Shown in pieces: positions 32,343 to 42,424 of a stretch of 64,000 nucleotides of DNA. Every line of letters starts with the position of its first letter. Position 1 is the first letter of the stretch. The DNA is from Wolfiporia cocos (taxonomy: Eukaryota; Basidiomycota; Agaricomycetes; Polyporales; Phaeolaceae). Under the pieces are notes generated by a model. It was not told the origin of the DNA and did not search any database. It worked only from the letters and a program-made list of their open reading frames with translations. The translations under genes were made by a program, and so were the position numbers. Where the stretch lies: the NCBI GenBank assembly GCA_029448655.1, contig JACCLO010000012.1:2852001-2916000 (forward strand). Direction: 5' to 3'.

Positions 32343-34667
32343 GATTTGCGAACTTTTATCGGAAATTTATCGATCACTACTCTACGCACGCCCGACCCTT
32401 GGTAGACCTCACAAAAACGGTCACGGGGACAGGATTCCGATGGACAGAGAAAGAACAGAAAGCATTCGAATTCATGAAGAAAGCATTCACGACGGCGCCC
32501 GCACTGGGGACACCAGACAAGGAGAAACCGTTCATCCTCGAAACAGACGCATCTCAGTTCGCCACAGGAGCAGTACTGAAACAGACGGATGAAACAGGGC
32601 GCGAACGGCCGGTGGGATATCTCTCACAATCCCTAACATCAACAGAACGGAACTACGAAATCTACGATCGCGAACTACTCGGAATAGTCCGAGCATTAGA
32701 AGAATGGCGACACCTATTAGAAGGAGCACCGCATCGGATCTTGATCCGAAGCGATCATCAGAACCTGACGTATTGGAGAAGCGCACAGCGCCTAAATCGG
32801 CGACAAGCGAGATGGCATCTATTCCTTTCACAATTCGACCTGAAATTGCAGCACGTCCCCGGAAGGAAACTAGTCATGGCCGACACGCTTTCCAGGTTAT
32901 ACCACCTGGACAAAAGCGACGAAGACAACGAGGGAATCACCATGATTCCAGACGAACTCGTCGTCCACGCAATCCAGATCCCGATCATTGATCGGATCAA
33001 GAACGCCCACGATCGAGATGAATCTGCGGAACAGGCGATCCGCGCCCTGGAAGGAACAGGCGAATTCCCCGCGAGAACCACCGCGGATGAATGGCAACGA
33101 ACGGATGGGATACTGCTCTACAAGGGCAGGATGTACGTGCCGAAGGATGAGGGCCTTCGACGAGACGTCATCTCAAAATACCACGATACGATCCCGGCCG
33201 GACACCCTGGGATCTGGGGTACAACAGTACAGGTTAAGACCCATTTTTGGTGGCCCGACATGGGAACAATGATAGCGGAATACGTCCGGGGCTGCGCAAT
33301 CTGTCAACAGATGAAACCTGATAGAAATCCGCTGAAACCCCCTTTGCAGCCAATACCGACACGAGAAGACGCCCTCCCCTTCTCACAGTGCTCGGTCGAT
33401 TTTGTCACCGACCTGCCAAGAGTCGGAAAGTATGACTCCATGATGGTAATTGTCGACCATGGCCTATCCAAGGCCATCTCTCTCACCCCATGCGACAAAA
33501 CGATCACAAGAGAAGGGGCCGCAGAAATATTTCACCGAAAAATCTACTCGTTATACGGCATCCCCCGAAAAATCATTTCAGACAGAGGACCGCAGTTTGC
33601 ATCAAAACTTTTCAAAGAATTATGCAAGCTGCAGGGAACAGAATCGGCGATGAGTACGGCGTACCATCCACAAACTGACGGACAAACAGAAAGAATGAAC
33701 CAACAAATCGAAGTATACCTTCGCATTTACTGCATGAACGACCCGTTCCAATGGGTACAACGACTACCTGACGTCGAATTCGCACACAACACCAGACGAA
33801 CCGAAAACCGGCCAGCGCCACTCGAAATAATCCTGGGATATATCCCGAGAGGATTCCCAGACTATGACAGAGTAGGGAACGTCCCGGCAGCAGTTGACAG
33901 GATCAAGAAGATCAAAGAGGCGCGAAAGATGGCATTCATCGCGCATGAATTAGCCCAGAAAAGAATGGCAGGGCGGTTCCTTAGAGAACTGCCAAAGCTT
34001 GAGAAAGGGGACAAGGTCTGGCTCGATGCCAAGAACCTGACTATCCCCTACGAATCTAACAAACTGGCACCAAAAAGAGAAGGACCCTTCACAATCACAG
34101 AAAAGATGGGACCCACGACATACCGGCTGCAATTACCAACAAGCTGGAAAGTTCATCCGGTATTCCACGCCGCCTTACTAAAACCGTTCAAAGAAACAAG
34201 AGCGCACGGACCCAATTACTTACGGCCGCCACCTGATGTCATCAAGGGACAGGAAGAATACGAGGTCGAAGCCATCTTGGCTGATAGATGGAAAGGAAAG
34301 AAACATCAGTACTTCGTCAAATGGAAAGGTTATGCCACGGCCGACAACTCATGGGAAGACGAGGCGAACTTGGAACACTCCAAAGAACTGATAAAAGGCT
34401 ACCACAGGACGAGAGTCAGGACAACCCCGACACTCGAAAATAGGACAGTAATAGTATGTCGACGACTCGCCACCAGCTTCCCCGCCGTACCGCGACCCCC
34501 GGCGATGCAGATCGTCGAGAAGGCCGACCGCGAGGTACGCCACCAAGAAGGTATTCCCCCCAGCATCTACAGATTAGACACGCCCTCCTCTGGTACAGGG
34601 CCGAGGGACCTTTTGCTGGCCGAGCCGATAGCTGGTCGGCCCTCTTCGACATCGCGCAGGACCTCAC
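32343..34667 (+). pseudogene. pol: pol of H0, 3' half: RNase H, integrase, chromodomain
   Basis: This open frame has RNase H motifs (ILETDASQFATGAVL, YDRELLGIVRALEEW), the integrase zinc domain ending CAICQQMK, the core residues in SVDFVTDLP, ISDRGPQFAS and TDGQTERMNQ, and a chromodomain (EVEAILADRWKG, YFVKWKGYATADNSWED). It is nearly the same as the H1 pol (39195 onward), with no stop before the H1 insertion at 34667. Protease, dUTPase and RT are missing. A second frame, beginning with the ATG at 34456, is the start of the H0 copy of the overlapping zinc-knuckle ORF. Confidence 0.88.
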
Positions 34668-35375
34668 TGTTACGGATATTTTAATTTTTCGAATATCGAC
34701 AGAACTCACCATTGGACGAATACGATACAGGGACTTGTTGCGCAACCAACTCCCCTGGCTACTCGTGACTCTACTGGGCGCATCCCAGGTTGTATTAGTC
34801 TATAGGGCGCGTTTCACCTTTGGCAGATCCAACTCTGCCACCGTTTCATGTTCATCGTTTATTAGCTGATAGATGGCGTTCAACCGCCATCATCCCTATC
34901 TATCGTCTCAGGTATATCACTACATACCTATCAAACGTTTGGTACTATAGCGTAGATAGTATCGGTGACATCTGGGACGGACTTGACCCCTGAAACCCAA
35001 CGTAGTATATAAACTAATGTACCTACTGTCGAGGCTCTTCAGCTCGACCTTGTTGTATAAACAAGAAGTCTTATACTCGTTCTCAAACGTAGGAAACTAC
35101 GCTCAGTATTTCTCGCTCGAGCAACCGAACGACTAAGTCCTCGAAGTGCACACTGACTTCTCGGACTTAGGCGAGTCTTATATCCTATTAGACTCGCATC
35201 TGAACAGATTATATCCTCTAACGCGTATTGGATATTATACGATCCCCTAGGAACTTCACCTAGGACTTGAAGGCATCTAACGAGCATTTGCCTTGCATAC
35301 GGCTGTACGCCCACGTGCAGAAGAACGATCTATATTCGCGACTCGAATATACGAACGGGTATTCGACCCGTAACA
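34668..35375 (+). repeat. 5' LTR of element H1
   Basis: 708 bp with inverted 7-bp ends TGTTACG/CGTAACA, unlike the TGTCAC ends of the other families. A TATATAAA box near 35006 is about 35 bp before AGCTCGACCTT (35041-35051). Confidence 0.95.
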
Positions 35376-35376
35376 G

Positions 35377-35387
35377 AAGGTCGAGCT
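35377..35387 (+). promoter_or_regulatory. Self-priming site of element H1
   Basis: AAGGTCGAGCT, one base after the LTR, is the exact complement of AGCTCGACCTT at 35041-35051. Gag starts only 47 nt after the LTR, so H has almost no leader. Confidence 0.8.
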
Positions 35388-35421
35388 TATCACACCCTCA
35401 CCTACCACGGTGTAAGGGCAC

Positions 35422-37269
35422 ATGATATTTGGACCAGAATTCCCAGCACGACTGATTGAACTCTTGCCCGAGGACATTCAGGGAGTCTACAGACTCAACC
35501 GATACGAGTGGACTGACACCATTGGAGCCTTCCGTAACCGCGGAGGAATTGTTGTCATTCCAAGAGAAGATAGGGCATCGAAGTGGGTAGAAGTATACCC
35601 CTCCGCAAGAACGACCGCTTGGGAAATAACGCGTGAAGCGTTCGAACGATTCGGAGAAATCCCTCCGATGTCAACCGTGACGTTGACCGAAAACGAAACC
35701 GAAACCATCAACAGAACCTCCGATGCCGATGGAAATACGAATCAGCCTTCGGGCGCCACAGGAATGGCAGGAATTGAGCGCATCGGAGATGATGGGAGAA
35801 ATCCTGGAAACTTTACAGGAACAGATAACAGCCAGACCGGAGGACAGGACCCTCCAGGATTTATATCTGCTTTTGCGCAGAGTGGGATTGGGCCTATGGC
35901 TGGAGGAACAGACCTCTTTGGAAACCCCCCACAGAACGCACCCGGAATGGGTAGCGGAGGAAATCCGTCTTGGACTAGCCCAAGCGGAGGAATGGGAACG
36001 ACAAACCCAGGAACATGGCCTTCAGGCCTATTTGGACGAACCTCCGCAGGTACAAGCGGAGGAGGACTGGGAGGAAACTTCGGACTCGGAGGAGGGAATG
36101 CCCCCCCTCCTGGAGGACTCGGAGGAGGAACCCCCACGAACCCCGGAGGAGGAAACCCTGGAGGGAACCCAGGGAACCCCGGAGGAAACCCAGGAAACCC
36201 GGGTGGAGGATACCCGGGAGGAGGAGGACCCCCAGGCGGGCCTCCGACACCGAATGCGCCGCAGCCCCAACCTCCGGCGCCGAACCCGTACTACCGACCC
36301 CCAATGATAAAGATCAATCCCCCAGACGTATTCGACGGGGAACGATCCGACATGCAGAACTTCATAAACCAGTGCAATTCCTGGTTTACGATGTACGAAA
36401 CGTCGTTCCAGAACGACGTTCAGAGAGTGATCTTTATCCTCTCTTATATTTCGAACAAGGGGAAAACGGGCCAATGGAAACAGAATTATCACCGGGTTTA
36501 TACAAACCCCCAGACGAAACGATTCTTCCCGCCTAGTCTTGCACAGTTTGATGCAGACTTTCAGAAAGCCTTCGGAGCCATCGAAGAGGTACAGAAGGCG
36601 CGGAAGAAAATCCTGGACGTAACCCAGGACAGGAAGGACATCGATGATTATATCACCGAGTTCAACAACTTGGCCGGAAAGGCCCAGTACGACCGATACA
36701 GCGCGGACGGAAACGCGCTGCTCATAACCCTCTTCGAGAAAGGGTTACCCGAGCATACGACCCGATACATTATCGGCGTTCGACCGCTACCAGCAACCAT
36801 TGATGAATGGCAGTCTGCTGCCTCGTACTATGAAAATACGTACAAAATATTCTTGAAACGGGACAAACCGTTTGTCAAGAAAAAGGCTTGGCAAGCCTCG
36901 AACCAGAAGGACGGACGCACTAGTGCTCCACAGATAACCGCACCGAAAGATCCGAATGCGATGGATGTAGATCGAATGACCACCCAGGAAAGGGATGATC
37001 ACATCAAGAAGGGAAAATGTTTCACCTGTCATCAGCCAGGGCATATGTCGCGAGACTGCCCAAAAAGGCCGAGGAAGCCAGCCCGCCCTAGGCGGACTAC
37101 TCGAAAGATCGAAGAAGAAGAAGCCGAGCAAGAAGCTCGCATCGAAGAAGTCTCTGAGGAAGAGACTGAATACATTACCGCTAACAGAGCGGTCACAGCA
37201 ATCAGGGCTCTGAAAGCCAAGAACCCCGAGCTCTTAGCACAGCTCGTAGAAGAACAGGATTTTGCCTAG
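35422..37269 (+). CDS. gag: gag of element H1
   Basis: 615 codons from the first ATG after the LTR. Residues ~1-100 form a globular region; ~140-290 are very rich in Gly, Pro and Asn (GGNPGNPGG-type repeats); ~300-480 are the capsid-like domain (FDGERSDMQNFINQCNSWF, TLFEKGLPEHTTRYI). A canonical CCHC knuckle, CFTCHQPGHMSRDC, is at residues ~533-546. The C-terminus is acidic. It would assemble the particle and bind genomic RNA. Unlike A, C and G there is no ORF0 before it. Pol lies in the -1 frame relative to gag and is open from at least 37266, next to the TAG at 37267-37269, so a -1 frameshift could join them; I cannot identify the slip site with confidence. Confidence 0.93.
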   Translation: MIFGPEFPARLIELLPEDIQGVYRLNRYEWTDTIGAFRNRGGIVVIPREDRASKWVEVYPSARTTAWEITREAFERFGEIPPMSTVTLTENETETINRTSDADGNTNQPSGATGMAGIERIGDDGRNPGNFTGTDNSQTGGQDPPGFISAFAQSGIGPMAGGTDLFGNPPQNAPGMGSGGNPSWTSPSGGMGTTNPGTWPSGLFGRTSAGTSGGGLGGNFGLGGGNAPPPGGLGGGTPTNPGGGNPGGNPGNPGGNPGNPGGGYPGGGGPPGGPPTPNAPQPQPPAPNPYYRPPMIKINPPDVFDGERSDMQNFINQCNSWFTMYETSFQNDVQRVIFILSYISNKGKTGQWKQNYHRVYTNPQTKRFFPPSLAQFDADFQKAFGAIEEVQKARKKILDVTQDRKDIDDYITEFNNLAGKAQYDRYSADGNALLITLFEKGLPEHTTRYIIGVRPLPATIDEWQSAASYYENTYKIFLKRDKPFVKKKAWQASNQKDGRTSAPQITAPKDPNAMDVDRMTTQERDDHIKKGKCFTCHQPGHMSRDCPKRPRKPARPRRTTRKIEEEEAEQEARIEEVSEEETEYITANRAVTAIRALKAKNPELLAQLVEEQDFA

Positions 37270-37358
37270 GAGGGAAGCCCACGGTCTTACCCTCCGAGAA
37301 AGCAGCGCATGTAATTACCTCGTTCGAGAAGAATCGATCCCTCTTCATCCCGGTAATC

Positions 37359-40300
37359 ATGACGCTGGCAAAACCCGTGAAGTGCAATGCACTAATCGAC
37401 TCAGGAGCAATGTCGAACCTGATCCACAGCAAAGTGGTAGAAAAATACAAAGTACCCACGCAACCCCTGAAGAATCCGATCATCGTCAAAAATGTTGACG
37501 GAACAGAAAACAAAGATGGGCGAATAGATCGAGAAGCCACCATACTCCTACGATATCCAAAGACCCAGAAAACGCGAAAAGTCCGATTCCTAGTAGGATC
37601 GATCGGAACGGAAAACATGATTCTGGGGTATGGATGGCTAAAAGACGAGAACCCCACAATCGACTGGAAAGACCAAACAGTCGATGTACGATCGATACTA
37701 GGGGCAGAAGAAAAGAAACAGGAAACCACGATCCGAATGGACACGGTAGAAATGGTAGTTGCCCCGGAAGGAAAAATTCCAACAAGGGGAACCCAAGAAG
37801 CCGCAGGATACGACCTTTATGCCGCAGAAGAAACCGAGATCCCCGCCGGAGGATGGAAACTCGTCTCCACAGGAGTAAAAATGAAGATCCCGAAGGGATC
37901 GTATGGAAGGCTGGCCGGACGATCAGGCAACACCCTCAGACACGGATTGGTAGTACAAGCCGGAATCATAGACTCGGACTACCGAGGAGACGTCGGTGCC
38001 ATCGTCTTTAACCACTCAGACAAAGCGCATAGAATTATCCCGGGCATGCGAATAGCCCAGATAATTTTCGAACGACACCTCACCCCTGACATCTTGAAGG
38101 TCGAAGACCTAGATGAAACAGAACGAGGGGAGAAAGGGTTTGGATCCACAGACCAGCCAGAAGAAACAACGCAGCGGCTCTATACTCCCGACGAATACGA
38201 AGCGATCCGACGCTTCGCAAAAGATAACCCTAGGATCATAGGAAAGAAAGGGGAGACGCGAAAGAAGTTCCGAACGAAGATACAAATCATCAACGCTGTC
38301 AGGAAAGCGCTGACGAAATCTCAGGAATTCGCACAAAAAAACCCCGAACCAGAACGAACAATTGAAGAGATGGTCCCGAAACACCTATTGGACTTCGCCA
38401 AGGTGTTCAGTAAGGAGTCCGCAGCAGCGTTCCCCCCGTCGAGACCATGGGACCACGCAATCGAATTAAACCCCGATTTCGTGCCGAAAGACTGCAAAGT
38501 CTATGCACTCTCGCCTAAAGAGCAACAGGCGTTGGACGAATTCCTAAAAGAAAACCTGGCCAAAGGATTCATAGTCCCTTCAAAATCCCCGATGGCATCA
38601 CCATTCTTTTTCGTCCCAAAGAAAGACAGCGGCCTACGACCCTGTCAAGATTATCGATATGTGAACGAAGGGACGATAAAGAACGTCTATCCCTTACCAC
38701 TGATCTCGGAGCTCCTGGAAAAGCTAAAAGGAGCAAAGATCTTCACGAAAATGGACCTTAGAGCGGGATACAACAACGTGCGAATCAAAAAGGGAGACGA
38801 ATGGAAAGCAGCCTTCAAAACAAACCGAGGGTTGTACGAGCCCACGGTTATGTTTTTCGGATTATGCAACGCGCCGGGAACCTTCCAGGCAATGATGAAT
38901 GAAATCCTGAAAGAAGAAATTCTCGAAGGGTGGGTGCTCGTCTACATGGACGACATCCTCATTTTCTCAGAAGATGAGAAAACACACAAGGAACGAGAGC
39001 GACGAATTCTCCAAAGACTAGTGGATAACCACCTCTTTGTGAAACCTGAAAAATGCGCCTTCGGCGTCGACAGAGTCGAATTTCTGGGACTAGTCATTAC
39101 CCCAGGAAATATTCAGATGGACCCAGCAAAACTCAACGGGATTAAAAACTGGCCGACCCCCCGAAATCTCAAGGAAGTCAGATCCTTCCTAGGGTTTGCG
39201 AACTTCTATCGAAAATTCATCGACCACTACTCAACGCACGCACGACCCCTGGTAGACCTCACAAAAACGGTCACAGGAACGGGGTTCCAGTGGACGGACA
39301 AAGAGCAGAGAACATTCGACTTCATGAAGCAGGCATTCACGACGGCGCCCGCGCTAGGAACACCCGACAAGGAAAAACCATTTATCCTCGAAACAGATGC
39401 ATCTCAGTTCGCCACAGGAGCAGTGTTGAAACAGACAGATGAAACAGGGCGCGAACGGCCAGTGGGATATCTCTCACAATCCCTGACATCGACAGAACGG
39501 AACTACGAAATCTACGATCGCGAACTACTCGGAATAGTCCGAGCACTAGAAGAATGGCGGCACCTATTGGAAGGAGCACCGCATCGGATCTTGATCCGAA
39601 GTGATCATCAGAACCTGACGTACTGGAGAAGCGCACAGCGCCTAAATCGGCGACAAGCGAGATGGCATCTATTCCTTTCGCAATTCGACCTGAAATTGCA
39701 GCACGTCCCCGGAAGGAAACTAGTCATGGCCGACACGCTTTCCAGGTTGTACCACCTGGACGAAAGCAACGAAGACAACGAGGGAATCACCATGATCCCA
39801 GACGAACTCGTCGTCCACGCAATCCAGATCCCGATCATTGATCGAATCAAGAACGCCCACGATCGAGATGAATCTGCGGAACAGGCGATCCGTGCTCTAG
39901 AGGGTACAGGCGAATTCCCCGCAAGAACCACCGCAGATGAATGGCAACAAACGGATGGAATACTGCTCTACAAGGGCAGGATGTACGTGCCAAGGGACGA
40001 GGGCCTTCGACGGGACGTTATCTCAAAATACCACGACACGATCCCGGCCGGACACCCTGGGATCTGGGGTACGACGATACAGGTCACGACCCACTTCTGG
40101 TGGCCCGACATGAGAACAATGATAGCGGAATATGTCCGGGGCTGTGCAATCTGTCAACAGATGAAACCTGATAGGAATCCGCTGAAACCCCCTTTGCAAC
40201 CAATACCGACAAGGGAAGACGCCCTCCCCTTCTCACAGTGCTCGGTCGATTTTGTCACCGACCTGCCAAGAGTCGGAAAATATGACTCCATGATGGTGAT

Positions 40301-42413
40301 TGTCGACCATGGCCTATCCAAGGCCATCTCTCTCACCCCATGCGACAAAACAATCACGAGCGAAGGGGCCGCAGAAATATTCCATCGAAAGATCTACTCA
40401 CAATACGGCATTCCCCGAAAGATCATTTCAGACAGGGGACCGCAGTTCGCATCGAAACTGTTCAAGGAATTATGCAAGCTGCAGGGAACGGAATCTGCGA
40501 TGAGTACGGCGTACCATCCACAGACCGACGGACAAACGGAAAGAATGAATCAACAGATCGAAGTGTACCTTCGTATCTATTGCATGAACGACCCTTTCCA
40601 ATGGGTACAACGACTACCTGACGTCGAATTTGCGCACAACACCAAGCGAACCGAAAACCGACCTGCGCCCCTTGAAATAATCTTGGGTTACATTCCAAGG
40701 GGATTCCCAGACTACGACAGGGTAGGAAACGTCCCGGCAGCAGTCGACAGGATCAAGAAGATCAAGGAGGCGCGAAAGATGGCATTCATCGCGCACGAAC
40801 TAGCTCAGAAAAGAATGGCGGGACGTTTCCTCCGAGAATTACCAAAGCTCGAGAAAGGAGACAAGGTTTGGCTCGACGCGAAGAACCTAACCATCCCCTA
40901 CGAATCTAACAAGCTAGCACCAAAAAGGGAAGGACCCTTCACCATCACAGAAAAGATGGGACCCACGACATATCGGTTGCAGTTACCAGCGAACTGGAAA
41001 ATTCATCCGGTATTCCACGCTGCCTTACTAAAACCATTCAAAGAAACAAGGGTGCACGGACCCAATTACTTACGGCCGCCACCTGATATCATCAAGGGAC
41101 AAGAGGAATACGAAGTCGAAGCTATCCTGGCTGACAGATGGCGAGGAAAGAAGCATCAGTACTTTGTCAAGTGGAAAGGCTATGCTACAGCCGACAACTC
41201 ATGGGAAGACGAAGGAAATTTGGAACACTCCAAAGAGATGATAAAAGACTACCACAGGACGAGAGTCAGGACAGCCCCAACACTCGAAAACCGAACAGTA
41301 ATAGTATGTCGACGACTCGCCACCAACTCCCTCGCCGCGCTCCGACCCCTCACAGCGATGCGGGTCACAGGGAAGGACGACCGAGAGGTACGCCGCAGAG
41401 AAGGTACTCCCCCCAACACCTACAGATCAGACACGCCCTGCTCTGGTACAGGGCCGAGGGACCTTTTGCTGGCCGAGCCGATGGCTGGACGGCCCTCTTC
41501 GACATCGCGCAGGATCTCACCCACGTCTACAGCTCGTACCAGAATATCACCGAGGACCTCATCCGAATGGAGGGGCAGATCAGAGCGCAGAGAGAGGGAC
41601 TCGAGTCACTCACCGACAGACTTATTGACCGACTGGCCGCCACCACGACGGCCCGACTACGACACGCGCTCAACGACTTCGAGGATCGCGAGCACGCTAC
41701 TCCCAACCGACCCGAATACGTACCACGACCCGCCCGCTTTTTCACCACCGACGAACGACGCCGAGTTGCAAGGCCGTTTAATTTTATGGAGGGCGATAGA
41801 GTATTATTTCCACTGCCTACCGAGACTCAGAGGGCCCGCCGAACAGGAGTTAGAGACCCGACGCCACGTATTCCTGGTATGGGAGGCAACGGGAGACGTG
41901 AACCACCTGCACGCCCGACGAGCCCTAGGGCTAGCCCAGAACGACAGCGAAGAGCGAATAGCACGCCGCCTATTCGACGATCTCCATCGGTGCAGAGCAT
42001 TACCCGCGAGGAGTTTGAGCGAGGTGCGAGGGAGCACGAACGAGACACCGCCTCCTTACCCACGTGGGCGCAACGGAACCTCCATCGCGCCGCTCACCAC
42101 TGGAGATACCGACACAACGAATATCTCAGAGATATCCCTTCCCTACGGGTACCAGCGAGGCCCTCGCCTGAACAACCCTGTCGACAGTGCGGATCCACTA
42201 GCCACTGGATCCTCGACTGCCCCGACTATATTTGCAGAGCTTGTGGGCTCAATCAACCAGGTCATCGACAGAATGAATGCCGCCAACACTTCGTATGGCG
42301 AACTCCTACGACCCCGTCCCTCAGCGGGAACGGCGACATCTACAACGAACAGGACGCCGAGGCACTCTGAAGAAAAGAGCTTGGAAAATTCGTCGAGGCC
42401 GACGAATGTCTAG
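37359..42413 (+). CDS. pol: pol of element H1 with dUTPase between protease and RT
   Basis: 1684 codons from the first ATG; the protease fold probably begins upstream in the same open frame. Order: protease (ALIDSGAMSNLI, residues ~11-22); dUTPase (~130-268) with AGYDLYAAE, GRSGNTLRHG, GIIDSDYRGD, GMRIAQIIF and RGEKGFGST; RT with catalytic YMDD (~residue 530); RNase H (LETDASQFATG); integrase with HHCC ending CAICQQMK and the D, D, E core; chromodomain (~1250-1302, FVKWKGYATADNSWED). A further 380-residue extension has a compositionally ordinary block (LQGRLILWRAIEYY...FDDLHRC). That extension overlaps a second ORF. The dUTPase position differs from C1 and G, where it is C-terminal. Confidence 0.94.
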   Translation: MTLAKPVKCNALIDSGAMSNLIHSKVVEKYKVPTQPLKNPIIVKNVDGTENKDGRIDREATILLRYPKTQKTRKVRFLVGSIGTENMILGYGWLKDENPTIDWKDQTVDVRSILGAEEKKQETTIRMDTVEMVVAPEGKIPTRGTQEAAGYDLYAAEETEIPAGGWKLVSTGVKMKIPKGSYGRLAGRSGNTLRHGLVVQAGIIDSDYRGDVGAIVFNHSDKAHRIIPGMRIAQIIFERHLTPDILKVEDLDETERGEKGFGSTDQPEETTQRLYTPDEYEAIRRFAKDNPRIIGKKGETRKKFRTKIQIINAVRKALTKSQEFAQKNPEPERTIEEMVPKHLLDFAKVFSKESAAAFPPSRPWDHAIELNPDFVPKDCKVYALSPKEQQALDEFLKENLAKGFIVPSKSPMASPFFFVPKKDSGLRPCQDYRYVNEGTIKNVYPLPLISELLEKLKGAKIFTKMDLRAGYNNVRIKKGDEWKAAFKTNRGLYEPTVMFFGLCNAPGTFQAMMNEILKEEILEGWVLVYMDDILIFSEDEKTHKERERRILQRLVDNHLFVKPEKCAFGVDRVEFLGLVITPGNIQMDPAKLNGIKNWPTPRNLKEVRSFLGFANFYRKFIDHYSTHARPLVDLTKTVTGTGFQWTDKEQRTFDFMKQAFTTAPALGTPDKEKPFILETDASQFATGAVLKQTDETGRERPVGYLSQSLTSTERNYEIYDRELLGIVRALEEWRHLLEGAPHRILIRSDHQNLTYWRSAQRLNRRQARWHLFLSQFDLKLQHVPGRKLVMADTLSRLYHLDESNEDNEGITMIPDELVVHAIQIPIIDRIKNAHDRDESAEQAIRALEGTGEFPARTTADEWQQTDGILLYKGRMYVPRDEGLRRDVISKYHDTIPAGHPGIWGTTIQVTTHFWWPDMRTMIAEYVRGCAICQQMKPDRNPLKPPLQPIPTREDALPFSQCSVDFVTDLPRVGKYDSMMVIVDHGLSKAISLTPCDKTITSEGAAEIFHRKIYSQYGIPRKIISDRGPQFASKLFKELCKLQGTESAMSTAYHPQTDGQTERMNQQIEVYLRIYCMNDPFQWVQRLPDVEFAHNTKRTENRPAPLEIILGYIPRGFPDYDRVGNVPAAVDRIKKIKEARKMAFIAHELAQKRMAGRFLRELPKLEKGDKVWLDAKNLTIPYESNKLAPKREGPFTITEKMGPTTYRLQLPANWKIHPVFHAALLKPFKETRVHGPNYLRPPPDIIKGQEEYEVEAILADRWRGKKHQYFVKWKGYATADNSWEDEGNLEHSKEMIKDYHRTRVRTAPTLENRTVIVCRRLATNSLAALRPLTAMRVTGKDDREVRRREGTPPNTYRSDTPCSGTGPRDLLLAEPMAGRPSSTSRRISPTSTARTRISPRTSSEWRGRSERRERDSSHSPTDLLTDWPPPRRPDYDTRSTTSRIASTLLPTDPNTYHDPPAFSPPTNDAELQGRLILWRAIEYYFHCLPRLRGPAEQELETRRHVFLVWEATGDVNHLHARRALGLAQNDSEERIARRLFDDLHRCRALPARSLSEVRGSTNETPPPYPRGRNGTSIAPLTTGDTDTTNISEISLPYGYQRGPRLNNPVDSADPLATGSSTAPTIFAELVGSINQVIDRMNAANTSYGELLRPRPSAGTATSTTNRTPRHSEEKSLENSSRPTNV
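41306..42370 (+). CDS. Overlapping double zinc-knuckle ORF in the 3' end of pol (H1)
   Basis: 354 codons, read one base ahead of the pol frame, from an ATG just after the chromodomain. N-terminus Arg/Pro-rich; residues ~40-140 are helical with a coiled-coil-like stretch (IRMEGQIRAQREGLESLTDRL); the middle is basic. The C-terminus has CRQCGSTSHWILDC (CX2CX4HX4C) followed by CRACGLNQPGHRQNEC (CX2CX6HX4C). Two knuckles point to single-stranded nucleic-acid binding, like a second nucleocapsid. In H0 the same frame is open across the H1 insertion. Around 42055-42135, differences between copies are mostly synonymous here and mostly amino-acid-changing in pol, so this frame looks selected. How it is translated is unknown. 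Confidence 0.75.
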   Translation: MSTTRHQLPRRAPTPHSDAGHREGRPRGTPQRRYSPQHLQIRHALLWYRAEGPFAGRADGWTALFDIAQDLTHVYSSYQNITEDLIRMEGQIRAQREGLESLTDRLIDRLAATTTARLRHALNDFEDREHATPNRPEYVPRPARFFTTDERRRVARPFNFMEGDRVLFPLPTETQRARRTGVRDPTPRIPGMGGNGRREPPARPTSPRASPERQRRANSTPPIRRSPSVQSITREEFERGAREHERDTASLPTWAQRNLHRAAHHWRYRHNEYLRDIPSLRVPARPSPEQPCRQCGSTSHWILDCPDYICRACGLNQPGHRQNECRQHFVWRTPTTPSLSGNGDIYNEQDAEAL

Positions 42414-42424
42414 GGAGGAGCTGA

